Notes: generated by a model from the letters alone, not told the origin. A DNA stretch of 64,000 nt from Hyphomonas johnsonii MHS-2 (GCF_000685275.1 NZ_ARYK01000010.1:39490-103489), one strand, 5' to 3'. Numbered from the stretch's first letter, positions 55,710-63,919 are shown. A program made the numbers and translations.

Positions 55710-57044
55710 ATGGAAATTCGCAGCCCCCGCCTCAGGCAAATCGCCATCGCCCTTCTTTTTACTGCGGCCACCGCATGCGCGTCCGCGCCGCCCGTGGCGC
55801 CAGCGCCGGTCACGTTCGACGCGCTGGCGGAATCCGCGTCCGCGTCCGGGACCGGGTTCTCGGAGCAGGGGCTGGCGCCACTGGATGCAGCCATGGCGGC
55901 CGCGGTCGATGACGGCGCGGTCAAGGGCATTTCAACCCTGCTCGTCAAGGACGGCAAGGTGGTTCACTATTTTGACCACGGCATCCGGCGCGAGGCAGAC
56001 CAGGCACCGATCACCGAAGACACGATCTTCCGTATCTACTCGATGTCCAAGCCGCTGACCGGCGTTGCACTGATGACCCTGTACGAAGACGGCGCGTTCA
56101 GCCTGGATGACCCGATCACGAAATTCGTGCCGGAGTTTGCCGGTCTCAAGGTGCTGAGCGGAACCGACGCTGACGGCCAGCCGATTCTCGCCGAGATGGA
56201 CCATGTGCCGACGATGCGGGAGCTGATGAGCCACACGGCCGGCTTTGGCTACGGCCTCGGCGGAGACGATCCGGTCAATACCGCGTTTCGCGAACAGGGC
56301 GTCCTGGCCTCACCCGACCTGGAGACGTATATTTCCAGGGTCTCCGGCATCCCGCTGCTGTTCCAGCCGGGCAGCAACTGGTCCTACAGCACCGCCGTGG
56401 ATATCCAGGGCTACATCATCCAGAAAATATCAGGCAAGCCGTTCGGGCAATACCTGAAGGATGAGGTCCTGGCGCCGCTGGGCATGACGGACACTGCGTT
56501 CTTCGTGCCGGATGAAAAGCGAGACCGGTTTGCAGACCTCTTCACGATCGATCCCGAGACCGGGGAGCAGGTTCCGATGGAAGGACCGCGTGTTGCCTAT
56601 CGCGAAGGCGCGTTCGGCATGGAGGCAGGTGGGCACGGCCTTGTCTCGACGCTCCCCGACTATGCCCGCTTCTGCCAGATGCTGGTCAATGGTGGCGAGT
56701 TGAACGGCGTGCGCATTCTCCGTCCCGAGACGGTCAAGCTGATGCGCACCAATGTCCTGCCGGACAGTTTCCACCTGTTCTCGGACGGTACGAGCGTCAA
56801 CCCGGACAGGGCTGGACACGGCTTCGGCCTTGATTTCGGTGTGCTGGTGGATCCGTCTGCGACGGGCACCCTGACCCCGGCGGGAGCCTATTACTGGGGC
56901 GGCGCGGCCGGCACATGGTTCTGGATCGACCCGGTCAACGACCTCTTCTTCATCGGCATGGTTCAGCTGTTTCCGGCCGGAAGCATGGATCACGCCTTCC
57001 GGCGGACGTCCGGCGACCTCGTGTACAAGGCGCTCGACAAGTGA
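55710..57044 (+). CDS. Beta-lactamase-family serine hydrolase, lipoprotein
   Basis: The 444-residue product has a signal ending LLFTAATAC (lipobox-like TAC) and then a beta-lactamase/esterase fold. The catalytic SxxK is SMSKPLTG, the second motif is YSTAVD (in WSYSTAVDIQGYII), and a C-terminal GTWFWIDP follows. Members act as esterases, D-aminopeptidases or penicillin-binding relatives. MEIRSPRL at 55710 is used as the start. The next gene starts with a GTGA overlap. Confidence 0.88.
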   Translation: MEIRSPRLRQIAIALLFTAATACASAPPVAPAPVTFDALAESASASGTGFSEQGLAPLDAAMAAAVDDGAVKGISTLLVKDGKVVHYFDHGIRREADQAPITEDTIFRIYSMSKPLTGVALMTLYEDGAFSLDDPITKFVPEFAGLKVLSGTDADGQPILAEMDHVPTMRELMSHTAGFGYGLGGDDPVNTAFREQGVLASPDLETYISRVSGIPLLFQPGSNWSYSTAVDIQGYIIQKISGKPFGQYLKDEVLAPLGMTDTAFFVPDEKRDRFADLFTIDPETGEQVPMEGPRVAYREGAFGMEAGGHGLVSTLPDYARFCQMLVNGGELNGVRILRPETVKLMRTNVLPDSFHLFSDGTSVNPDRAGHGFGLDFGVLVDPSATGTLTPAGAYYWGGAAGTWFWIDPVNDLFFIGMVQLFPAGSMDHAFRRTSGDLVYKALDK

Positions 57045-57814
57045 CGGAACCCTCACCGACCGCCGCTGTCCTTCTGATCGGGGACGAGCTCCTTTCCGGG
57101 CGCACCCGCGATGTCAATCTCCAGCAGATTGCGACGTATCTCGGGCCGCTTGGTATCCAGGTGCATGAGGCGCGGACGGTGCCTGACGTCCAGGCGCGCA
57201 TTGTCGAGGCGGTGAACGCGCTGAGGGCAGCCTACACCTATGTCTTCACGACCGGCGGCATCGGTCCGACGCATGATGATATTACCGCCGACGCGATCGC
57301 GGCTGCCTTCGGTGTCGGGATAGGCGAGCATCCCGATGTCATCGCCATGCTGTCGGAACGGTACGCCGAGATGAAGACCGAGTTCAGCCCGGCGCGCCGC
57401 CGCATGGCCCGCATTCCGCATGGCGCGACACTGGTGGCCAATCCCGTGTCCGGTGCCCCGGGCTTCCAGATGGAGAATGTCTTCACCCTGGCCGGCGTGC
57501 CGCAGGTTGCCCGCGCCATGCTGGAGGATATCGGGCCCCGTCTTCGCACCGGGGCGGTCGTGCACAAGGTCACCATTCGCGGTATCGGCTTGCGCGAGGG
57601 CGATATCGCCGAACCGCTCGGCGCGCTGGCCCAGGAAATGCCGGACGTTGCGTTCGGCTCCTATCCCTGGTTCCGGTCGGTCGGAGACAATGGTGTCCAT
57701 CTCGTCGCCAGCACGATACACCCTGACCTGATCGAAAGCGTGACCCGGCGCCTGGAAGACATCATTTCGGCAACAGGGGTCAAACCCGAACGCATCGTGG
57801 AGGGGGCGGCATGA
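57041..57814 (+). CDS. MoaB/MoeA-domain (CinA N-terminal-like) protein
   Basis: The 257-residue protein is a molybdopterin-binding domain of the MoaB/CinA kind (VLLIGDELLSGRTRDVNLQQIATYL, FTTGGIGPTHDDITADAIAAAFG, ARIPHGATLVANPVSGAPGFQMENVFTLAGVPQVARAML). It matches the N-terminal half of CinA-type NMN amidohydrolases or the domain of MoeA, but lacks the C-terminal amidohydrolase domain. The GTG at 57041 overlaps the previous stop codon (GTGA). The following membrane protein starts with ATGA at 57811. Confidence 0.88.
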   Translation: MTEPSPTAAVLLIGDELLSGRTRDVNLQQIATYLGPLGIQVHEARTVPDVQARIVEAVNALRAAYTYVFTTGGIGPTHDDITADAIAAAFGVGIGEHPDVIAMLSERYAEMKTEFSPARRRMARIPHGATLVANPVSGAPGFQMENVFTLAGVPQVARAMLEDIGPRLRTGAVVHKVTIRGIGLREGDIAEPLGALAQEMPDVAFGSYPWFRSVGDNGVHLVASTIHPDLIESVTRRLEDIISATGVKPERIVEGAA

Positions 57815-58311
57815 ACAGGCTGTTGGACTTTATTTCGCGGACACCGGTCCTGATCGGCTCGTTCATCCTGATGATTGTGGTTGCGGCCGGTTTCGTCTGG
57901 GCACGCGGCTTCATGGACGGGACATTCCTTGACCTCGAGATGAGCGGTCCGGCCGCGATGCAGCGCCTGTCGGAAATGACGCCGGACCAGCGCAATGTCC
58001 AGTTCTGGACGACGCTGGTGCTCGATACGCTCTTCCCGCTGGCCTATGGCGGCTTTTTCGGCGGCCTTGCGGCGCGCTTCGGCGGCAGCCGCCGGCTGCT
58101 CGCGACGCTGCCAATGCTCCTCGGTGTCGGGTTCGACTTTGCCGAGAACATCACCCAGGTGCTGGCCGTGAAGGGCTTTGACTCGCTGCTCGCAGCCAAG
58201 ACCTTCCTGACGCCGGTCAAGTTCGGGCTGGTCGATATCGGCATTGTTATCGGGATTGTCCTGGCGCTGATGGCGCTGGTGCGTCACCTCCTGAAACCTC
58301 GCGCCGCGTAA
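57811..58311 (+). CDS. Membrane protein of unknown function
   Basis: The 166-residue product has four hydrophobic segments (VLIGSFILMIVVAAGFVWARGF, FWTTLVLDTLFPLAYGGFFGGLAARF, LLATLPMLLGVGFDFAENITQVLA, VDIGIVIGIVLALMALV), and conserved-looking charged positions in the helices, for example the DFAEN run. It overlaps the preceding gene by four bases and is probably co-transcribed with it. I do not recognise the family. Confidence 0.75.
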   Translation: MNRLLDFISRTPVLIGSFILMIVVAAGFVWARGFMDGTFLDLEMSGPAAMQRLSEMTPDQRNVQFWTTLVLDTLFPLAYGGFFGGLAARFGGSRRLLATLPMLLGVGFDFAENITQVLAVKGFDSLLAAKTFLTPVKFGLVDIGIVIGIVLALMALVRHLLKPRAA

Positions 58312-58377
58312 ACCTCGCCACAGCAGACTGCGCGGGCTAGACCCCATTCCAGAGCAGACACAACAGGAGACATCTTC

Positions 58378-59151
58378 ATGTCGGACCCCATCATTCACGT
58401 TGAGCGCGACGGCGCGGTTGCGATTGTCACGCTGAACCGACCGGAAGCGCTGAATGCCCTCAACCGCGCGCTGCGCATGGAAATCTGCCGCGTGTTCGAG
58501 GAGCTGAAAGCCGACCCCGACATCCGCGCCGTTGTGCTGACGGGCTCGGGGCGCGCGTTCACGGCGGGCGTTGATCTCAAGGAAGCCGGCCAGACCGGCT
58601 TTGCCCTTGGCGCCGATGGCAGTGACATCGACATTGCACAAGCGCTCGGCGCCTATCCCTGGCCGATCATCGGGGCGATCAACGGGTTCGCCATTACCGG
58701 CGGGTTCGAGCTGGCCCTGATGTGTGATGTGCTGCTGGCCTCTGAACACGCGAAGTTCGCCGACACGCATGCCCGGGTCGGCATCATGCCGGGCTGGGGC
58801 CTGTCGCAGAAACTTTCCCGCCTGATCGGCATCAGCCGCGCCAAGGAGCTTTCCTTCACCGGCAATTTCCTCGACGCCGACACCGCCGAGCGCTGGGGCC
58901 TGGTCAATCGCGTCTATGCGGCCGACGAGCTTGTGCCTGCGGCGCGGAAGCTGGCGCACGAGATGGCCGGCTGTGATCCGGTGCTGCTGCGCGGCTACAA
59001 GAAGATGATCGATGACGGATTTGCCATGCCCTTCGGCGAGGCGCTCCGGGAAGAAATCCGCCGCTCTGCCGCGCATGCCGCCAGCGTCACTGCCGAGAGT
59101 GTCGAAGCGGCCCGCAAGCAGGTTACCGAACGCGGCCGCGGCCTGAACTGA
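58378..59151 (+). CDS. Enoyl-CoA hydratase/isomerase-family protein
   Basis: The 257-residue crotonase-fold protein has AIVTLNRPEALNALNRALRMEICRVFEEL, the oxyanion-hole segments VLTGSGRAFTAGVDLKEAG and GAINGFAITGGFELALMCDVLLASEHAKFADTHARVGIMPGWGLSQKLSRLIG. The residues after the second motif are as in ordinary enoyl-CoA hydratases, but an isomerase is possible. A thiolase gene follows 20 bases downstream, indicating fatty-acid or amino-acid beta-oxidation. Confidence 0.9.
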   Translation: MSDPIIHVERDGAVAIVTLNRPEALNALNRALRMEICRVFEELKADPDIRAVVLTGSGRAFTAGVDLKEAGQTGFALGADGSDIDIAQALGAYPWPIIGAINGFAITGGFELALMCDVLLASEHAKFADTHARVGIMPGWGLSQKLSRLIGISRAKELSFTGNFLDADTAERWGLVNRVYAADELVPAARKLAHEMAGCDPVLLRGYKKMIDDGFAMPFGEALREEIRRSAAHAASVTAESVEAARKQVTERGRGLN

Positions 59152-59171
59152 CTTACAAAAAACCTGAGGAA

Positions 59172-60389
59172 ATGAGTATGAGAGACGTTGTTATCTGTGA
59201 ACCCCTGCGTACGGCCGTGGGGGGGTTTGGCGGAGCCTTCAAGACCGTGCACGCGCATGAGATGGCCAGCCATGTCATCAGCGAATTGATGGCGCGCACC
59301 AAACTGCCGGCCGAAGCGGTCGAGGACTGCCTGTTCGCGCAATGCTATCCGACCATGGAAGCGCCAGCCTTTGGGCGCATGGTGGCGCTGGATGCCGGGC
59401 TGACCACGTCGACGGGCGGCTACCAGATCGACCGGCGCTGTGGCTCCGGCCTGCAGGCGGTGATCAATGCCGTGATGCAGGTGGCGACCGGCGCGAACGA
59501 CCTGGTCATCGCGGGCGGCGCGGAGAGCATGTCGAACGCTCCCTTCTTCTCGATCGACATGCGCTGGGACATCAAGGGCGAAGGCCTGATGCTGCAGGAT
59601 GGCCTGTCGCGCGGACGCTACACCGCCGGCGGCAAGCATCATCCCGTGCCGGGCGGCATGATCGAGACGGCCGAGAACCTTCGCCGCGACTATCAGATCA
59701 GCCGCGAAGCGCAGGACGAGTTCGCATGGAATTCCCACCAGAAGGCCGCTGCGGCCCAGAAGACCGGCAAGTTTGCCAGCGAAATCACCGCCTACACGGT
59801 CAAGGGCCGCAAGGGCGATACGGTCGTGTCCGAGGACGAGCACATCCGGCCGGATTCCACACTCGAGAAGCTGGCCTCCCTGCGCGCGATCCGCGGCAAG
59901 GTCGATCCTGAAGCGACGGTCACGGCCGGCAACGCGTCCGGCCAGAATGACGGTGCGGCAGCCTGTATCGTCTGCACGCGCGAAGCGGCCGACAAGTATG
60001 GCCTGAAGCCGCTGGGGCGGCTGGTTTCCTGGTCGGTGGCCGGCGTCGGACCGGACGTGATGGGCATCGGGCCGGTGCCATCGTCGGAAAAAGCCATGAA
60101 GACGGCCGGGCTGACAGTGAAGGACCTCGACCTGATCGAGCTGAACGAGGCGTTCGCCTCGCAGGTCCTTGCCTGCACCAAGGCGCTCGGCTTCACGGAC
60201 GCCGACATGGACCGGCTGAACGTCAATGGATCCGGGATTTCGCTCGGCCACCCGGTCGGCGCGACGGGCGTGCGGATCCTGACGACACTGCTCTATGAAA
60301 TGGAGCGGCGCGAGGCCCGCTACGGCCTTGAAACCATGTGTATTGGCGGCGGGCAGGGGCTGGCCGCGATATTCGAGCGGGTCAGCTAG
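59172..60389 (+). CDS. Acetyl-CoA C-acyltransferase (thiolase)
   Basis: The 405-residue protein is a thiolase: nucleophile Cys in RRCGSGLQAVINAVMQVATGANDLVIAGGAESMSNAPF, the C-terminal GSGISLGHPVGATGVRILTTLLYEMERR, and the second catalytic Cys in TMCIGGGQGLAAIFE. It splits 3-ketoacyl-CoA. With the crotonase gene it forms a beta-oxidation pair. A GAGGAA sequence lies before the ATG. Confidence 0.95.
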   Translation: MSMRDVVICEPLRTAVGGFGGAFKTVHAHEMASHVISELMARTKLPAEAVEDCLFAQCYPTMEAPAFGRMVALDAGLTTSTGGYQIDRRCGSGLQAVINAVMQVATGANDLVIAGGAESMSNAPFFSIDMRWDIKGEGLMLQDGLSRGRYTAGGKHHPVPGGMIETAENLRRDYQISREAQDEFAWNSHQKAAAAQKTGKFASEITAYTVKGRKGDTVVSEDEHIRPDSTLEKLASLRAIRGKVDPEATVTAGNASGQNDGAAACIVCTREAADKYGLKPLGRLVSWSVAGVGPDVMGIGPVPSSEKAMKTAGLTVKDLDLIELNEAFASQVLACTKALGFTDADMDRLNVNGSGISLGHPVGATGVRILTTLLYEMERREARYGLETMCIGGGQGLAAIFERVS

Positions 60390-60454
60390 GGCAGCGCCCG
60401 CCATCCGCTCGCAGCTTGCCAAGTTCGCCGGGCCCGCATAGTCACAACGGCTGT

Positions 60455-60496
60455 GCGGGCGTGGCGAAATTGGTAAACGCAAGGGACTTAAAATCC
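60455..60496 (+). pseudogene. 5' fragment of a split tRNA-Leu(UAA) gene
   Basis: GCGGGCGTGGCGAAATTGGT and the following bases form the acceptor 5' strand, D-arm and anticodon arm of a class II tRNA, ending in the anticodon loop CTTAAAA (anticodon TAA). The sequence then leaves tRNA at GAGTTCC. The complement of its acceptor strand (CGCCCGC) is found 1.1 kb away at 61651-61657, so this is the 5' part of one gene cut in the anticodon arm. Confidence 0.85.
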
Positions 60497-60726
60497 GAGT
60501 TCCAGTGCCTAAGAAAATGCTATTAAAAAACAGTGATGTAGAGTTTTTCTGTGCCACAGGTTTGGTCTTGTTTATGGCTACAGACAGTCGAGCGCTCTCA
60601 ACTTTTTCTGGAGTAACCAGTTGATTTACAAAGCGATTTTTCTTGAGATGGATCGTGGACAGTTCACGGTCTCCAACGGATTTTTTGCTGTGCCGTGAAG
60701 CTGTGCCATGAGATAGGAAATCTTCC

Positions 60727-60811
60727 GCGTGCTTGGTGGAACTGGTAGACACGAGCGACTTAAAATCGCTTTCCTCACGGAGTGCGGGTTCAACTCCCGC
60801 AGCGCGCACCA
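60727..60811 (+). tRNA. tRNA-Leu (anticodon UAA), intact, inside the insertion
   Basis: The 85-base class II tRNA starts GCGTGCTTGGTGGAACTGGT, with an anticodon arm AGCGA-CTTAAAA-TCGCT (TAA), a variable arm, T-arm GCGGGTTCAACTCCCGC and an encoded CCA end. Acceptor pairs GCGTGCT with AGCGCGC, with one G-U. It differs in sequence from the split host tRNA but carries the same anticodon, so it can replace it for UUA/UUG decoding. Confidence 0.93.
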
Positions 60812-60885
60812 CAGGCTGCAATTAAAGGAACAGTTCACTGAACGATTTTAGGAACTTCATCAACTCAGTTCCCAAGGCGATTTGG

Positions 60886-61494
60886 TTGGCCTTTATCGTG
60901 CCACCTATCATTTCGGCTGTGGCGAGCTTTGCGTTGTTTCAAAGTCTTGTAACGGCAAATTTCACTGCGCTTGGTGACAGGATCGATGACTCTAATGAAG
61001 CTAACGCGCGAACACTGAGTGAGTTTAGCAAACGGCTAGACGACACGACCGCGACTCTGCGAGACTTTCGCGATGCCTCGATCAGGATCGAAACGACCGT
61101 TTCTCAGATGGATGCGGACAACAAGTTCATTCGTGATTTTGTCACTGAAGTGCGCAACATGAGAAATGGATTGGAGCAGGGGCCAAATCTCATTGAAACC
61201 AGATATGACCGTCTTCCAATGGGCGCCGCACTGGGTGGAAGTATCGTTCAAGACTTCCCCACATACACTAGGGAGTTGTCTTTTGACGCGTCCGACGTTG
61301 AGATCGGAGCAGCGGAAAAGCGATTGAAGACTTTGCTGCGCAAGAGGCTGCTGAGCGACAGGGGATACGCTTTTTCAGATGCGATACATGAGGTTATTGT
61401 ACTTAAGAATATTGTTGAGCCGCTGAATGGGAAACCTGCGCGACTGGACCTTACTGCAGTAGTGATGGAGCGAGAGGTGGACGATGAAGAGTGA
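60886..61494 (+). CDS. Unknown membrane-anchored protein carried in the tRNA insertion
   Basis: The ~200-residue product has one hydrophobic anchor near its N-terminus (PPIISAVASFALFQSLVTANF) followed by a long charged region (GDRIDDSNEANARTLSEFSKRLDDTTATLRDFRDASIRIETTVSQMDADNKFIRDFVTEVRN) that should form a coiled coil, then a globular tail. No family recognised. The start is uncertain: TTG 60886, or an upstream CTG at 60838 preceded by AAAGGA, are possible; no ATG is available. It is the only protein gene in the insertion. Confidence 0.55.
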   Translation: MAFIVPPIISAVASFALFQSLVTANFTALGDRIDDSNEANARTLSEFSKRLDDTTATLRDFRDASIRIETTVSQMDADNKFIRDFVTEVRNMRNGLEQGPNLIETRYDRLPMGAALGGSIVQDFPTYTRELSFDASDVEIGAAEKRLKTLLRKRLLSDRGYAFSDAIHEVIVLKNIVEPLNGKPARLDLTAVVMEREVDDEE

Positions 61495-61605
61495 GAGTGA
61501 GGCACAGCTGTGCCTTGTGCCAAATTCTGTGCCTGAGAGTGTAATTTGACGGCACGGATTGGAAAAAAATATAGTAAAATCAAGGATGCGTTTCGCATCC
61601 GTAGA

Positions 61606-61661
61606 ACTTAAAATCCCTCGGCCGCAAGGCCTTGCCGGTTCAAGCCCGGCCGCCCGCACCA
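61606..61661 (+). pseudogene. 3' fragment of the split tRNA-Leu(UAA) gene
   Basis: From ACTTAAAATCC this stretch continues CCTCGGCCGCAAGGCCTTGCC (variable arm), CCGGTTCAAGCCCGG (T-arm) and CGCCCGCACCA (acceptor 3' strand with CCA). Its CGCCCGC pairs with GCGGGCG at 60455, and AGGGA/TCCCT closes the anticodon stem across the two fragments. It has no 5' half of its own directly upstream. Confidence 0.85.
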
Positions 61662-61861
61662 TCCCACCCTGAGACAGACGTGTTGCGCCAAAGTCACATT
61701 TTGGCGCGAAGCGACACAAATCGGTCCCTGGTTACCGAAATCTTGCTGGCCCGCCTCATGCAAGTCTCGCATGGCACCTATATCCGCTCTGAGGGAACAA
61801 ACGGGGGCGGGGCTGCATATCTAAGACGGAACAAGAAAATCCGTCTCGAAGGACCTAGAAG

Positions 61862-62398
61862 ATGTTACGCGCCGTATTTGTATCCACCGCACTTGTCCTG
61901 TTTACCCTGTCAGCTCAGGCCAGTCCTGAAGCCGAGGCGGTCATCGCCAGTGCTGCGACCCAGATTTCGGGCGCAGAAGCCGGCGACCAGGCGATCACGG
62001 AATCCGTCGATATCGAAGCCATTGCCCGGTTTACGCTGGGGAAATATTCGCGCCAGATCAGCGATGCGGACAAGGTCCGCTTCACGGAGGCCTTCGAGGA
62101 CTTCCTGGTCGGTACGTTCAGGGAGCAGAAGAACAAGCTGAGAAACGCCAGCGTGGAGGTGATCGGCTCGATCGACCGCAATGACCGGGATTCGGTTGTT
62201 GAAACGCGCGTGACCCAGAAGGGCGAGGAACCCCAGACCGTGCGCTGGCGGGTGATCCAGCGCGATGGCGCCTGGCGCGTCGTGGATGTGGAAGTGCTCG
62301 GCCTGTGGCTGGCCATCGAACAGCGTGCCCAGATCGCCGCCATTCTCGACAAGCCGCGCGCCACGATCGACGATGCCATCGCCGCGCTGAATTCCTGA
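61862..62398 (+). CDS. MlaC/Ttg2D-family phospholipid-binding protein
   Basis: The 178-residue product has a signal peptide (MLRAVFVSTALVLFTLSAQA) and an MlaC fold: DIEAIARFTLGKYSRQISDADKVRFTEAFEDFLVGTF, then ASVEVIGSI..VETRVTQ..TVRWRVIQRDGAWRVVDVEVLGLWLAIEQRAQIAAILDK. MlaC-type proteins ferry phospholipids between outer and inner membranes with an MlaFEDB transporter. The other mla genes are not in the window. Confidence 0.9.
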   Translation: MLRAVFVSTALVLFTLSAQASPEAEAVIASAATQISGAEAGDQAITESVDIEAIARFTLGKYSRQISDADKVRFTEAFEDFLVGTFREQKNKLRNASVEVIGSIDRNDRDSVVETRVTQKGEEPQTVRWRVIQRDGAWRVVDVEVLGLWLAIEQRAQIAAILDKPRATIDDAIAALNS

Positions 62399-62504
62399 TC
62401 CGGCCCGCCTGAAGCGGTTTTCGGGACAAAAATTCGAGCGCCCCTGCGGGTTTGACGCCTGTGGGGGCGCTTCGCATTCAAGGGACGGGTTTTCAGAGGC
62501 GGGC

Positions 62505-62905
62505 CTCGGTCAGGTGTCGGGGATGGGGCCGATCCGGACCAGCCCTGCGCCTGGGCCTGCTGCGGGGCAATCGCAATGCGATTGCTGATCCCTTCGCAGC
62601 CCCGGAGTGAACCGGGGGCGCGGGCATTGGATGTCTGTGAGGGCAAGCCGCAGCCGATCCGATACGGGTGCACGGAAACAGCCCGAACGCTGCACGGACA
62701 TGTCGTCAGACAGCCGGACGAGCACGACCCGCCCGTTCCACGTCACGCCCCAGAGCATTTGCGTGCCGGGGTGGCCGGCCGCCCTGAACCATGCCTTAAG
62801 GCGCTGGATGCGCCAGAAGATCAGCGGCCAGATCGGCAGCAGGTACCAGGGCAGGCCCGGCATGGGGGTGAGGAGGGAAAAGGCTGGCATCGGCGGCCAT
62901 TATAC
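62505..62905 (-). repeat. Copy 2 of a ~400-bp sequence family (copy 1 at 7402-7800)
   Basis: Starts GGTCAGGTGTCGGGGATGGG and runs to CCATTATA, in the same orientation as copy 1. The 260 bases from about 62635 to 62895 are close to identical to copy 1, whereas the left third is diverged. The two copies are 55 kb apart. Confidence 0.75.
62510..62890 (-). CDS. Uncharacterised small protein, paralogue of the gene at 7408-7785
   Basis: The 126-residue product opens MPAFSLLTPMPGLPWYLLPIWPLIFWRIQRLKAWFRAAGHPG and matches the copy at 7.4 kb for ~75 residues, including TQMLWGVTWNGRVVLVRLSDDMSVQRS. The C-terminal region differs, but both proteins end PDT. The hydrophobic N-terminus suggests membrane association. 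Frame conservation between the two copies argues for a real gene; the function is unknown. Confidence 0.55.
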   Translation of the reverse strand: MPAFSLLTPMPGLPWYLLPIWPLIFWRIQRLKAWFRAAGHPGTQMLWGVTWNGRVVLVRLSDDMSVQRSGCFRAPVSDRLRLALTDIQCPRPRFTPGLRRDQQSHCDCPAAGPGAGLVRIGPIPDT

Positions 62906-63178
62906 ACGCAGGTCTGGAGGCGTTGGATAAGTCTGCGTGTCTCCCTCGCTCACTCGGGGAGTGCGTGAGGCAGGCACAACGGTCGTGTCGCGGAATCAGG
63001 GAGCGGGTATCCTCACGGCCGCAAATGATGCGAGGTCCCGCCCTGCTATCCGTCCCAGCGGATCGCTTGCAAAGGCAAATCCATATTTATACAAGGATGT
63101 CCGGGCAATGCTGCCGGGAAAGACTCGTTCGGGACGTCGAGGTTCTGACGATTTTCTACAATTTGCTTGGAACCGCCG

Positions 63179-63919
63179 ATGAAAATCGTACTCCATGTGG
63201 GACATGGAAAAACCGGGACAAGCTCCCTCCAGTCCACGCTTCGAATCAATGCTGATCGTTTGGCGCAGTCTGGTATAATCTATCCCCTGCCGGAAAAGCG
63301 TGCCGGCCACAGCGCGCTATTGGCCATGTTCAAGCCACATGGAAAACGGCCTCGCATTTACCGAAAAATATCGGCGGATCGATGGAGCAATATCGGTAAA
63401 GAGATGCACGCCCAGATTATCGGCGCATCGGGAGACATTCTTGTTCTCTCAAGTGAATACATTTACATGCAGCCCGAATATTTCCAGACTCAGCTGTACA
63501 AATACCTCACCAAAATATCCGATGACATATCCGTGCATGCCTGGATCCGGGATCCGGTGACCTATTACAGGAGTGCGCGCGCCCAGATGCTGCAGGCAGT
63601 GGGCAACGACTCTGATCGTATGCCCCTGATGCCAGAAAAAGCGTCACTCAATCATCCGCGGCGTGTCCAGCGATTGCGCAAAGTATGGGGTGCGCAGTCC
63701 GTACAATTGCACCCATACAACAAGAGCCTGATGACAGACGGAAATTCGGTGTCCGACTTTTTTGCAAAGGCCCTTCCCGAAGCTGCTGGTCTGTACCTGC
63801 GGCAGGTTCAAAGCAATTTGCGCCCAACAGATCCACTTACGGATGAGGAGGAGCGGATTGTTCGCGATGCCTGCAAGGATGATTACGAGTTCCTTGCGAA
63901 GGAAGGCCTGGAGATCTGA
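63179..63919 (+). CDS. Sulfotransferase-like protein
   Basis: The 246-residue protein opens MKIVLHVGHGKTGTSSLQSTL, the 5'-PAPS-binding loop of the sulfotransferase fold. It has WIRDPVTYYRSARAQMLQAV (the 3'-phosphate-binding region with the Ser/Arg pair) further on. It would transfer a sulfate group from PAPS to a carbohydrate or other acceptor, probably in surface polysaccharide modification. Its DNA is AT-richer than the surrounding genes, suggesting foreign origin. ATG 63179 follows 12 bases after another ATG at 63167. Confidence 0.85.
   Translation: MKIVLHVGHGKTGTSSLQSTLRINADRLAQSGIIYPLPEKRAGHSALLAMFKPHGKRPRIYRKISADRWSNIGKEMHAQIIGASGDILVLSSEYIYMQPEYFQTQLYKYLTKISDDISVHAWIRDPVTYYRSARAQMLQAVGNDSDRMPLMPEKASLNHPRRVQRLRKVWGAQSVQLHPYNKSLMTDGNSVSDFFAKALPEAAGLYLRQVQSNLRPTDPLTDEEERIVRDACKDDYEFLAKEGLEI

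Larger units (their letters stand above)
60486..61605. mobile_element. 1,120-bp insertion splitting tRNA-Leu(UAA), flanked by an 11-bp direct repeat
   Basis: ACTTAAAATCC occurs at 60486-60496 and at 61606-61616; both copies are the anticodon-loop sequence of the same tRNA. Between them lies 1,120 bases of visibly AT-richer DNA holding a complete tRNA-Leu(UAA), an unknown protein gene, a hairpin (GGATGCG-TTT-CGCATCC, 61584-61600) and five CTGTGCC repeats near its two ends (60549, 60688, 60701, 61508, 61527). This fits an integrated element using the anticodon loop as attachment site. No integrase gene is present, so it is probably a deletion remnant or a satellite. The flank 60497-60726 holds no gene. 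Confidence 0.75.

Noticed and set aside
56915..57040. Extended start for the MoaB-domain gene at 56915
   Set aside because: This lies inside the serine hydrolase gene and codes for an Arg-rich shadow sequence. GTG 57041, overlapping the stop, starts exactly where family similarity begins.
60497..60520. Possible T-arm completing the 5' tRNA fragment (GAGTTCCAGT)
   Set aside because: No pairing partner for the acceptor strand, no proper T-stem and no CCA follow. The true 3' half lies at 61606-61661.
60486..61605. Group I intron interrupting the tRNA-Leu(UAA) anticodon loop, as in cyanobacteria
   Set aside because: Within the shared 11-base overlap no position gives the required terminal G of a group I intron. 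The insert carries its own complete tRNA and a protein gene, and no group I core (P, Q, R, S elements) is evident.
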